Assembly: GCA_036584565.1 (NCBI GenBank)
Contig: JAZHDF010000035.1
Location: 1 to 24,608 of the forward strand
Direction of reading: 5' to 3'
Length of the DNA: 24,608 nucleotides
From: UBA9337 sp036584565
GTDB lineage: Bacteria; Patescibacteriota; Minisyncoccia; Moranbacterales; UBA9337
Part shown: positions 5,229-12,857 of the stretch, one piece after another
Numbering within the stretch: position 1 is the stretch's first letter
Layout: the number at the start of each line of letters is the position of its first letter
Notes under the pieces: generated by a model
Database searches by the model: none
Told to the model about the DNA's origin: nothing
The model's input: only the letters and a program-made list of their open reading frames with translations
Program-made: the position numbers and the translations under genes

Positions 5229-7919
5229 TTAGAGCTCTCCCCAATTCCTCCCGATTTTTACATCCACCGTCAAAGGAACGCTTAATTGATAAACTTTCTC
5301 CATTATTTCCTTGGTTTTTTGAGTCACTGCCTGAGACTTTTTTTCGGCTACTTCCAAAATTATTTCATCATGAATTTGCAAAATCATCTTGACATCTTTG
5401 TCATTTTTAAAATTTTCATAAACCTTTACCATCGCCAATTTCATAATATCCGCCGCCAAGCCCTGGATCGGCATATTGATTGCCATCCTTTCCGCTCCCG
5501 CTTGTACCATAAAATTGGGCGAATTAATTTCGGCCAAATATCTCCGCCGCCCAGTCTCGGTTTCCACAAACTCTTTTTTCCTGGCTAAATCTTTGGTTTT
5601 TTTGATAAACTCGGCCACCTGGGCGAAGTTTTGCATATATTCATCAATGAACTTCTTGGCCTCCGCCCGAGAAATATCCGCCGATTGAGAAAAACCGAAA
5701 CTCCCCATCCCGTAAATTATTCCGAAATTCAAAGCCTTGGCCTCTCTTCGCATCTTTTGCGTCACTTTGGAAAGTGTCACCTTATTTACCTCCGCCGCCG
5801 TTTTGAGGTGGATATCTTCTCCCGCCCAAAAAGCCTCGCACATCTTTTTATCCCCGCTCATATGCGCCATTACCCGCAAATCTATTTGGGAATAATCGGC
5901 TGAAACAAAAACATTGCCCGCCTCGGCCTCAAAAGCGGTCCGAATCACCTTGCCCAGCTCGCTTTTAATCGGAATATTTTGCAAATTCGGATTCTCCGAA
6001 GAAAGCCTTCCGGTAGCCGTCACCTCCTGCTTAAAGGTGGTGTGAATTCTACCGTCCTTACCAACCAGCAAAGGAATGTTTTCCAAATAGGTGGTTTTTA
6101 ATTTAAAAAGCTCTCGATAACTTTCAATCTTTTTGATAATCGGATGGACATCCTTTAATTTTTCCAGTTCCGGCGCCGCCGTCGAAAAACCGGTTTTATT
6201 TTTCTTGATACCTTCGGTAGAAATTTTTAAATCCTCAAATAAAACAGTGGCCAATTGCTGGGTGGAATTAACATTGAAATTCTTACCCGCCAACTCTTGG
6301 ATTTTTTTCTCCAAATTTTCCACTTGCACACTGATTTTTTCACTGACGCCTTTAAAAATTATTTCATTGATTTTTATGCCGTTAATTTCCATCTCCGCCA
6401 AAATCTCCGCCAAAGGCATCTCAATATCGCTAAAAACTTTGGCTAAATTTTTGGTTTTGGAATATTTTTTTTGCTCATCCGCTACCGCCAAAATCTTACC
6501 CTCCAAAATCCCCTTTAATTTCCAGAGATAATCAACCTTCCGGCATAACTTCTGAGCCTCCTGTTCTCGAGAAGAGCCCAATAAACTGATTTGTCCGCTT
6601 CCCGAATCTATAAACTCCTCTCCCAACTCGGCCATAATCAAGCGCTCCAATTCTATTTTTTCACCCGATCTGAGAACATAATCCGCCAACATTACATCAA
6701 AACTGATTCCCTGCAATACAATCCCCTTGTTTTTTAAAGTCTTATAATCATTTTTAAGATTCCAACCTGTTTTTTTTATCTCTTCGTCTTCCAAGATATT
6801 TTTCAATTTACAAAGATTATCCGGGTTTAATTCCAAAGAATAAGCTCGCCCCGCTTTCCAAGAAAAAGCCATCTCTTCCTCTCGCACGCTCAAGGCAAAC
6901 TCCTTTTCTTTTTCCAGCTCTGCGATAAAATCTTCTATCTCCCCGTCCTTTAAAACAGAATATTTAAAATCTTTTACTCCCGCTTTCACCTTTGATTTTA
7001 GGATTTCGGCTTTTCCGTTCAAACCGTTATTATCGGCTTGTAATCTTTTTATCAAGCTGAAAAAATTCAATTCCCGAAAAAGATTGATTAATTTTTGCCT
7101 ATCAAAATCATGAGTTTGGCATTTTTTCAAATCAAATTCAATCGGCACATCGATTTTAATTGTTCCCAGTTTCTTGGAAGTAAAAGCCAGCATCTTATCT
7201 TTTTCTAATTTTTCTTTGAGCGATCCTTTGATGTTAGCAATATTTTTATATATATTCTCCAAACTTCCATATTCTTTAAGCAAATTTATCGCTCCCTTTT
7301 CTCCGATACCTTTAACTCCCGGAATATTATCGCTGGCATCTCCTCGCAAACCCTTATAATCCTTGAGTTGCTCCGGCATCAATCCCCCGTATCTGATTGA
7401 AACCGCCTCTTGGTCGTATAAAATCGCTTTACTCAATCCTCGGCTCATAGTGTAAACTTTGGTATTATCATTGACTAACTGTAAAGTATCCATATCCCCG
7501 GTAACAATAATAACTTCCGGATCTTTTTCGTCACCGCCAATTTTAGCGGCAATTGTCCCGATCATATCATCCGCTTCAAACCCCTCTTTTTCATAAATCG
7601 GAATATTGAAAGTTTTTACCACTTCTTTTACCCTCTCTATTTGACTATATAATTCGTCCGGCGCCTTCACCCGCGTAGCTTTATAATCCTCAAATTCCTC
7701 GTGCCGAAAAGTCGGCCCCTTTAAGTCGAAAGTAGCCACGATATATTCCGGTTTAAATCTGTCAATTACCGCCAAGAGAGTCGAGCTGAAACCGTAAACC
7801 GCATTGACCAGCTCTCCTTTTTTGGTAGTAAAAGGAGGCAATGCATGGAAAGATCGATGGATAATGGCATTTCCGTCCAAAAGGACTATTTTTTTAGTTT
7901 TTTCTTGTTCTTTTTTCAT
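5229..7919 (-). CDS. polA: DNA polymerase I, proofreading site degenerate
   Basis: An 896-residue family A polymerase used in repair and Okazaki-fragment processing. Residues 1 to about 290 form the 5'-3' nuclease (LLDGNA, EADD, TGDMDTLQL, GDASDNIPGVKGIGEKGA). The middle 3'-5' exonuclease-like domain has FALSVRE around residue 344 where E. coli has the metal-binding FAFDTET, so the first two acidic ligands appear lost, although the later D391 remains; proofreading is probably absent. Polymerase motif A is ADYSQIDLR (D675), motif B is RREAKALNFGIIYG and motif C is HDE (850-852). In motif A the usual Glu of SQIE is Asp (D680). The start ATG has GGGG nearby. The gene seems to be transcribed alone after an upstream terminator. 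Confidence 0.97.
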   Translation of the reverse strand: MKKEQEKTKKIVLLDGNAIIHRSFHALPPFTTKKGELVNAVYGFSSTLLAVIDRFKPEYIVATFDLKGPTFRHEEFEDYKATRVKAPDELYSQIERVKEVVKTFNIPIYEKEGFEADDMIGTIAAKIGGDEKDPEVIIVTGDMDTLQLVNDNTKVYTMSRGLSKAILYDQEAVSIRYGGLMPEQLKDYKGLRGDASDNIPGVKGIGEKGAINLLKEYGSLENIYKNIANIKGSLKEKLEKDKMLAFTSKKLGTIKIDVPIEFDLKKCQTHDFDRQKLINLFRELNFFSLIKRLQADNNGLNGKAEILKSKVKAGVKDFKYSVLKDGEIEDFIAELEKEKEFALSVREEEMAFSWKAGRAYSLELNPDNLCKLKNILEDEEIKKTGWNLKNDYKTLKNKGIVLQGISFDVMLADYVLRSGEKIELERLIMAELGEEFIDSGSGQISLLGSSREQEAQKLCRKVDYLWKLKGILEGKILAVADEQKKYSKTKNLAKVFSDIEMPLAEILAEMEINGIKINEIIFKGVSEKISVQVENLEKKIQELAGKNFNVNSTQQLATVLFEDLKISTEGIKKNKTGFSTAAPELEKLKDVHPIIKKIESYRELFKLKTTYLENIPLLVGKDGRIHTTFKQEVTATGRLSSENPNLQNIPIKSELGKVIRTAFEAEAGNVFVSADYSQIDLRVMAHMSGDKKMCEAFWAGEDIHLKTAAEVNKVTLSKVTQKMRREAKALNFGIIYGMGSFGFSQSADISRAEAKKFIDEYMQNFAQVAEFIKKTKDLARKKEFVETETGRRRYLAEINSPNFMVQAGAERMAINMPIQGLAADIMKLAMVKVYENFKNDKDVKMILQIHDEIILEVAEKKSQAVTQKTKEIMEKVYQLSVPLTVDVKIGRNWGEL

Positions 7920-7952
7920 ATCCCCAGTATAGATTATATTTAGAGGTAAAGC

Positions 7953-7979
7953 AAAAAGCTACGTAACATGTTACGTAGC
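7953..7979 (-). terminator. Perfect 22-nt palindrome with T run, upstream of polA
   Basis: Bases 7958-7979 are a perfect palindrome (GCTACGTAAC arm). On the minus strand it is followed by TTTTTG, making an intrinsic terminator for the membrane-protein gene upstream. It lies about 40 nt before the polA start, so it may also help separate polA expression. Confidence 0.75.
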
Positions 7980-7982
7980 AAG

Positions 7983-8026
7983 AACCGGAGCAGAAATCTA
8001 TCCGGCCTCTGCTTGCCCGGTTTTTT
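7983..8026 (+). terminator. Strong hairpin with plus-strand T run
   Basis: AACCGG plus AGCAGA (7983-7994) pairs with TCTGCT (8008-8013) and CCGGTT (8017-8022), followed by Ts to 8026. The T run is on the plus strand, where no gene is seen, so it would stop antisense transcription. On the minus strand it forms a second hairpin beside the palindrome. Confidence 0.6.
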
Positions 8027-8048
8027 ATAGACAAAAAACAAAATATTT

Positions 8049-8486
8049 TCAGGCTTTTTTTAAAAGTTTCTTGATAAATCGAGGAATAAAAACCAATGCA
8101 TACCCGGTCAAAAAAGGAATCGCTATCAAAGAAAAAGCGATTAAAATAAAGAATAAAATATTTCCTATGAGTTCCGACCAATAACCGTTTAAAGCGACAA
8201 ACTCCTTATCCAAAAAGACAAATCCTCCCAAAATACCAGCCAAAAAAGCGGTTAAAAAAACGATTAAAAAAGATTTTTTAAATATGAAGTAATTGTATTT
8301 TTCGCTTCTTACCCAAGCGCTAAGAAAGCCGTAGGCGCCGATCAAAAGAACCAATAAAATCAAACTGGAGATACTCTTGCCGGTTTTGATTTCGAAAAAG
8401 ACAAACAAAATAACCACCCCCAGAAAATTGAGACTGTGATGCAATACTGCCAAAAAATTCCGGCTACTCTCTTTTTTATGTTCCAT
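8049..8486 (-). CDS. Four-helix membrane protein of unknown function
   Basis: A 145-residue protein with four predicted membrane segments (about residues 13-33, 39-58, 72-93 and 106-130), a charged N-terminus and a basic C-terminus (RFIKKLLKKA), which fits an inner-membrane protein with both ends inside. No enzyme motif and no family were recognised. It lies 35 nt downstream of the cyclophilin gene and is probably the last gene of the tsaE run, since hairpins with T runs follow it. Confidence 0.6.
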   Translation of the reverse strand: MEHKKESSRNFLAVLHHSLNFLGVVILFVFFEIKTGKSISSLILLVLLIGAYGFLSAWVRSEKYNYFIFKKSFLIVFLTAFLAGILGGFVFLDKEFVALNGYWSELIGNILFFILIAFSLIAIPFLTGYALVFIPRFIKKLLKKA

Positions 8487-8521
8487 AATTTTATATAGCT
8501 AAAAATTATTTATTCCGAATA

Positions 8522-9340
8522 TTATTTTTCCAACTCGATTTTCTCAATTATCACATCCTGTGTGGGATGGTCCTTGTCGTCGATTCTTACTTTTTCAATT
8601 TTTTCCACCGTTTCCATTCCTTCGATCACTTGACCGAAAACGGTGTGCTTCCCGTCCAAATCCGGCTTTGATTGGGCCGTCAGGATAAAAAACTGTGATC
8701 CGTTGGTATCCTTACCGCTATTGGCCATCGCCAAAGATCCCTTGACCAATTTATGATTATTCGGCTCATCTCGAAAAGCATAACCCGGTCCGCCTTGTCC
8801 GTCATCTCCCCAATTATCGTCCTTGGAATTGGGATCTCCGCCTTGAATCATAAAGCCGCTGATCACCCGATGAAATTTAAGCTCCTCATAAAAACCCTCT
8901 TCGGATAATTTGATAAAATTGCCGGTCGCCAGCGGAGCGTCTTCGTTAAAAAAAGAAACTTTTATCTTCCCTAAATTGGTTTTCATGGTCGCCTTGGTGT
9001 ATTTTTGACTATATGTCAAAAGTTCTTTCTCTATCGGATTCTCTTCTACTTTTTCCTCTGTCGGAGCGGGCTCTTGCTTTACCTCGGGCACAGGTTTATT
9101 GGGAATCTTATTTTGAACCGAATAACGATTAAGGCTTTGATTTAACTGCTCAATGTCGGTTTCTTCTTTGGTTTTTTGGGGCTTGGCAAATTCTTCTTCG
9201 TCAATTGAGATAGGGTCTCTTATCATCACTTTTTCATTGTTGCCGTTGAGATCGTCTTTGGGAATAAAAAAATCGCATCCGCTCAAAAAAGATACTATTG
9301 CCAGACAAAAAAAGATTTGAATTATTTTAATTTTCCGCAT
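8522..9340 (-). CDS. Lipoprotein peptidyl-prolyl cis-trans isomerase (cyclophilin type)
   Basis: Speeds proline isomerisation in exported proteins. The 272-residue chain starts with a lipoprotein signal (lipobox LSGC, Cys22), followed by an acidic Pro/Glu-rich linker to about residue 112. The cyclophilin domain fills the rest, with KFHRVISGFMIQGGDP (155-170, catalytic R158), GSQFFIL (214-220) and LDGKHTVFGQV (228-238), all expected for an active enzyme. It would be anchored on the outer face of the membrane. Its start overlaps the end of tsaE by 14 nt, so the two are cotranscribed. Confidence 0.93.
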   Translation of the reverse strand: MRKIKIIQIFFCLAIVSFLSGCDFFIPKDDLNGNNEKVMIRDPISIDEEEFAKPQKTKEETDIEQLNQSLNRYSVQNKIPNKPVPEVKQEPAPTEEKVEENPIEKELLTYSQKYTKATMKTNLGKIKVSFFNEDAPLATGNFIKLSEEGFYEELKFHRVISGFMIQGGDPNSKDDNWGDDGQGGPGYAFRDEPNNHKLVKGSLAMANSGKDTNGSQFFILTAQSKPDLDGKHTVFGQVIEGMETVEKIEKVRIDDKDHPTQDVIIEKIELEK

Positions 9341-9782
9341 ATTTTTTAAAACTTATTTTTCTTTGCTCCCCTTCCAGATGTTCAAAGTCGATTTGCCAAA
9401 AATCGGCGGGAATTATCTCTCTTATTTTTTCCGGCCATTCCACGATCAAAAGATTGTCCTTGTCAGCCAAAAGTTCCTCCCAACCCAAATCCGACATTTC
9501 CCGACCATTGATCCGATAAGCGTCGATATGATAAATTTTTTTTATCGATCCTTTGTTGTTTTCCAAAAGGTATTGTTTCATCACCAAAAAAGTCGGACTG
9601 TTAACCGTCTCTTTTACTCCCAAGCCCGCCAATAAGCCTTGGGCAAAAGTGGTTTTGCCGGCCCCCAATTCCCCCTCCAAACAAAGCAATTCTCCGCCTT
9701 TTAATTTCCGAGCGAAGTCTTTTCCGCAATCAAAAGTTTCTCGAGAATTATTGGTTATAATTTCTTTTAAATCCTTAGACAT
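9327..9782 (-). CDS. tsaE: tRNA threonylcarbamoyladenosine biosynthesis protein TsaE
   Basis: The ATPase partner of TsaB/TsaD in making t6A at position 37 of ANN-decoding tRNAs. The 151-residue length is typical. GELGAGKTT (37-45) is the Walker A motif, SPTF (62-65) the family-specific switch segment, HIDAYR (85-90) follows, and EWPEK (115-119) is the conserved C-terminal motif. It is the first gene of a run with the cyclophilin gene, which starts inside its end. TsaB and TsaD are not in this window. Confidence 0.95.
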   Translation of the reverse strand: MSKDLKEIITNNSRETFDCGKDFARKLKGGELLCLEGELGAGKTTFAQGLLAGLGVKETVNSPTFLVMKQYLLENNKGSIKKIYHIDAYRINGREMSDLGWEELLADKDNLLIVEWPEKIREIIPADFWQIDFEHLEGEQRKISFKKYAEN

Positions 9783-9852
9783 ATTAACATTTTAAAGATA
9801 AAAAAATATTTCAAAATTACAAATATATAACTCATAACACATATTATTTCGA

Positions 9853-9883
9853 GATGACTGATTGCAGATGACCAATGACTGCA
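9853..9883. repeat. GTCATCAGTCA-family repeat, copy 3
   Basis: GATGACTGAT and GACCAATGACT match the right arm of the repeat at 1521-1542, with about 7 extra bases between them. It lies about 50 nt past the comM stop codon in a 152-nt AT-rich spacer with no gene. Confidence 0.45.
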
Positions 9884-9934
9884 TTTTTACTTTATAAACT
9901 TTACGGACTTCATGCACTTTACAAACCTTAACCT

Positions 9935-11461
9935 TTATTCATTCTTAAATCGATATTGAATACTTTCCGCGATATGTGTCGGCTGAATATCCTTTTCTCC
10001 CGATAAATCGGCGATTGTACGGGCGATTTTTATCAAACGATAGTAAGACCTGGCGCTCAAACCCATCTTACTGACCGCATTTTTCAAAAGCTCCAAAGAT
10101 TGACCGTTTAAAGGACAAAACATTTTTATTTCATTGGAAGACATCTCGCTATTGGTTATTTTTCCGACAGACTGCAATCTCTCTTTTTGAATCTCTCTCG
10201 ATTTTTCTATTCTCACCCTGATCTGCTCGCTGGTTTCTCCGGAATATTCCTCTTGCAGCTTATCAAATTTTAAACGAGGCACCTCGATCTGCAAATCGAT
10301 TCTGTCCAAAATCGGACCGGAAATCTTTCTTTGATATTTGATAATTTGAGCCGGCGAGCAAGCGCAAACTTTCTCCGGATCGGTGGCATTTCCGCAAGGG
10401 CAAGGATTCATCGCCGCTACCAAAGTAAAACGAGCCGGAAAGTTTAGCGTCCCCTTGGCGCGGGAAACCGTCACCACTCCGTCTTCCAACGGTTGGCGCA
10501 AGTTTTCCATCACATTTTTTTGGAACTCGGCAAACTCATCCAAAAACAAAACTCCCCGATGAGCCAAGCTGATTTCTCCCGGCTTGGGATAGGTGCCCCC
10601 GCCCACCAAAGAAACCGCGCTGGCGCTATGATGCGGAGAGCGAAAAGGTCGCTTGGTAATCAGAGGATTATCTTTGGAAAGATTGCCCGAAACCGAAAAA
10701 ATTTTAGTTATTTCCAAAGCCTCTTCCAAAGTTAACTTCGGTAAAATAGAAGCCATCGCCTTGGCCAACAAAGTTTTTCCGCTTCCCGGCGGACCGTTCA
10801 TTATAACATTGTGTCCTCCGGCGGCTGCAATCTCGAGAGCCCGCTTGGCATGTTCCTGTCCCTTGATATGGGCCATATCCACCGCAAAAGAGGAACTTTC
10901 AAAAAGATTTTCATGATCGACTGTTTCCAAAGATTCAATAACCGCCTCCCCGGTCAAATGTTTTACCAGCTCGATCAAACTTTCCACCGGGACAATCTCC
11001 ACCCCTTCAACCACGCTGGCCTCATGAGAATTATCCTTGGGGATAAAAATTTGCTTGAAACCCTTTTTCCTGGCCATCAAAACAATCGGTAAAACTCCCT
11101 GTACTCCTCGCACCATTCCATCCAAGGAAAGCTCGCCGATAAAAACTTTTTCTCGCCAATCAAAATCCAATTGATTGGAAACTAGGAGGAAAGCCATTGC
11201 GATCGGCACATCGTAAATCGGACTGTTTTTGGGCAAATCGGCCGGCGCCAAATTAACGGTCACCCTCCCGCAGTGATGCGGGGGCTTGAATCCGCTATTT
11301 TTTATAGCGCTACTGACTCGATCCCGGGACTCCTTAATTGAAGTATCAGGCAAACCGACAATAGTAAAATTATGCAAACCTTGTCCCAAGGTGTCCATTT
11401 CCACTTCCACCACTTCACTTTCCAATCCCAAGGTCGCCGCCGAAAAAACTTTTGAGGACAT
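9935..11461 (-). CDS. comM: ComM/YifB-family AAA+ Mg-chelatase-like ATPase
   Basis: A 508-residue protein of the YifB/ComM family. In naturally competent bacteria ComM is a branch-migration helicase that helps incoming DNA recombine. Residues 1 to about 170 form the Lon-like N-terminal domain. Walker A GPPGSGKT is near 221-228, SPHHSASAVSLVGGG follows, Walker B GVLFLDEFAEF is near 299-309, and a Cys-rich CPCGNATDPEKVCACSP lies near 350-366. The C-terminal lid includes GLSARSYYRLIKIARTIADL. All usual motifs are present and length is normal. It begins 13 nt after lspA and is probably in one transcript with it. Confidence 0.95.
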   Translation of the reverse strand: MSSKVFSAATLGLESEVVEVEMDTLGQGLHNFTIVGLPDTSIKESRDRVSSAIKNSGFKPPHHCGRVTVNLAPADLPKNSPIYDVPIAMAFLLVSNQLDFDWREKVFIGELSLDGMVRGVQGVLPIVLMARKKGFKQIFIPKDNSHEASVVEGVEIVPVESLIELVKHLTGEAVIESLETVDHENLFESSSFAVDMAHIKGQEHAKRALEIAAAGGHNVIMNGPPGSGKTLLAKAMASILPKLTLEEALEITKIFSVSGNLSKDNPLITKRPFRSPHHSASAVSLVGGGTYPKPGEISLAHRGVLFLDEFAEFQKNVMENLRQPLEDGVVTVSRAKGTLNFPARFTLVAAMNPCPCGNATDPEKVCACSPAQIIKYQRKISGPILDRIDLQIEVPRLKFDKLQEEYSGETSEQIRVRIEKSREIQKERLQSVGKITNSEMSSNEIKMFCPLNGQSLELLKNAVSKMGLSARSYYRLIKIARTIADLSGEKDIQPTHIAESIQYRFKNE

Positions 11462-11474
11462 CTTTTTATGTAAA

Positions 11475-11885
11475 TTATTTCTTATGACTCTTAAATATTA
11501 TTATCATTGCTCCGACAAAAATCAAAATATCCGCCAAATTAAAAACGGGGAAAAATCCCAGTCGGATAAAATCCGTTACACAGCCGTGATTTAATCGATC
11601 TATCAAATTTCCCAAAGCTCCGCCGGCAATCAAAGTCAGACCGATTTTATCCAATTCAAGCTCTTTAAACCTTATTTTATCAAAAATATACAAACCGACC
11701 AAAACAAAAAAAATAAAGAAAACCGCATATATTATCCACCAAGACACCGGCAAACTAAAAGCGATTCCTTTGTTGCAAACATAAAAAACGCCCGCTTGAC
11801 GAACGAAGTATTTTATCAATTGGTCCGTCAGGGCCAAAAAAATAAAAGCTATCGACAAAATATATTTTTTTTCTATCTTTGGCAT
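11475..11885 (-). CDS. lspA: Lipoprotein signal peptidase II
   Basis: An inner-membrane aspartyl protease that removes the signal peptide from lipidated prolipoproteins. The 136-residue chain has four membrane segments. Conserved family elements are DQLIKYF (21-27), NKGIAFS (38-44), GALGNLIDR (89-97), TDFI with D105, and FNLAD with D119; the last two Asp form the catalytic dyad. At least two predicted lipoproteins are encoded nearby (3642-4256, 8522-9340). It starts 20 nt after the dksA-like gene and ends 13 nt before comM, consistent with an operon. Confidence 0.95.
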   Translation of the reverse strand: MPKIEKKYILSIAFIFLALTDQLIKYFVRQAGVFYVCNKGIAFSLPVSWWIIYAVFFIFFVLVGLYIFDKIRFKELELDKIGLTLIAGGALGNLIDRLNHGCVTDFIRLGFFPVFNLADILIFVGAMIIIFKSHKK

Positions 11886-11905
11886 CTTTTATTGTATTGC
11901 TGATT

Positions 11906-12265
11906 TTATTTTCCGGCGCACTGCATACATCTTCTGGCTGCGGGATTGGCTTCCAGGCGTCCCAAGGCAATATCCGCTCCGCATTCTTCGCAAACTCCGT
12001 ATTTTCCCGACTTGATTTTTTCCAAGGCGTTATTGATTCCCTTCAGTTGCTCTTCCAGGTTGTTTTCTATGGCGATATTATCCACATATTCCTCCACTTC
12101 CGAAGCGTTTTCATCCATATCGTCTCCGATATCTTGATATTTGGTCTCATAATCACCCTCTTTGGAAACCGGCTTGGCGATTCTCTCCAAATCGGCTGTC
12201 ATTTTTTCCTTTTGCTCATTTAACATTTGCTCGAATTTTTTTAAATCTTTTTCTTGTAAAACCAT
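11906..12265 (-). CDS. DksA/TraR-family zinc-finger protein
   Basis: A 119-residue protein. Residues 3-85 form a long helical hairpin with an acidic stretch (GDDMDENASEVEEY, 47-60). The C-terminal zinc finger has cysteines at 92, 95, 113 and 116 (C-x2-C-x17-C-x2-C) with ADIALGRLEANPAARRC. Members of this family bind RNA polymerase in its secondary channel or have other, less clear roles. Whether this one responds to ppGpp cannot be told, so dksA is not assigned. It heads the dksA-like/lspA/comM run. Confidence 0.85.
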   Translation of the reverse strand: MVLQEKDLKKFEQMLNEQKEKMTADLERIAKPVSKEGDYETKYQDIGDDMDENASEVEEYVDNIAIENNLEEQLKGINNALEKIKSGKYGVCEECGADIALGRLEANPAARRCMQCAGK

Positions 12266-12520
12266 ATATTTATAATAACCTTTAACTTAGATAAATAAGT
12301 TGAGGCTATATTTTTAATATTTATTAGTCTCATTTTATCAATTTAAGCCGAAAATGTCTAGCGCTCAATAATCCGACACTTTAAAAATTTTTACTGATGA
12401 GTATATCAATAATATTGATTATTTAATTCAAAGAAGGCTGCTCAAAGGTTGCCCTTTGATAAGTCATATGCTTTAATGACCTCAAGAAATTTTTTATTCA
12501 AATTCAACCGGGAGCGAAAA

Positions 12521-12817
12521 ATGAAAGTTCTTAAAAACCTCTTTATTGTTCTTTACTGTAAAATATTTATCGCCCTAAGGATCAAAAGATGCCACCTCTT
12601 TCTATCCGAAAAAATATTCCAATCACTGGAAAAAAATCTGGAAAAAAGTCTACTTTACTCCCACCTCAAAAAAGTCTCCGACAACTACAAGAATTTTTAT
12701 CTCAACGAGTTAAAATACAAATCCTTGCCTGGCGGCGATCCGAGAGGACCCTTCGAAAAAAAAGTTGATTACTGTTGTTATTTGGAAAAGCCTGACATCA
12801 TTGAAACCTGGAATTAG
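12521..12817 (+). CDS. Doubtful plus-strand ORF in a gene-poor stretch
   Basis: A possible 98-residue basic protein in the 592-nt gap 12266-12857. The frame is also open upstream to 12449, but the ATG at 12521 has GGGAG about 9 nt before it. A weak promoter-like pair, TTGCCC and TTTAAT with 17 nt between them (12448-12476), lies upstream. The protein has a short hydrophobic stretch near residues 5-22 and no recognised domain. It could be a gene remnant or chance. The rest of 12266-12520 is AT-rich, with a small CAAAGG/CCTTTG hairpin near 12445-12460. Confidence 0.25.
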   Translation: MKVLKNLFIVLYCKIFIALRIKRCHLFLSEKIFQSLEKNLEKSLLYSHLKKVSDNYKNFYLNELKYKSLPGGDPRGPFEKKVDYCCYLEKPDIIETWN

Positions 12818-12827
12818 ACCTCGCGCG

Positions 12828-12850
12828 CCCCGACAAAAGATTTGTTGGGG
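12828..12850. other. 10-bp hairpin after the U32 peptidase gene
   Basis: CCCCGACAAA (12828-12837) pairs with TTTGTTGGGG (12841-12850) over a 3-nt loop. It lies 7 nt past the peptidase stop (minus strand) and 10 nt past the stop of the doubtful plus ORF. It lacks a clear T run on either strand, so it may be an mRNA 3'-end stabiliser rather than a classical terminator. Confidence 0.5.
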
Positions 12851-12857
12851 GGATTAT

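Noticed and set aside
7894..8181. Minus-strand ORF spanning the polA upstream region
   Set aside because: It overlaps both the membrane-protein gene and the start of polA in another frame and crosses two hairpins with T runs; its composition (many Phe, Tyr, Cys) is that of a chance frame.
11755..11970. Minus-strand ORF across the lspA/dksA-like junction
   Set aside because: It lies in another frame over the ends of two conserved genes.
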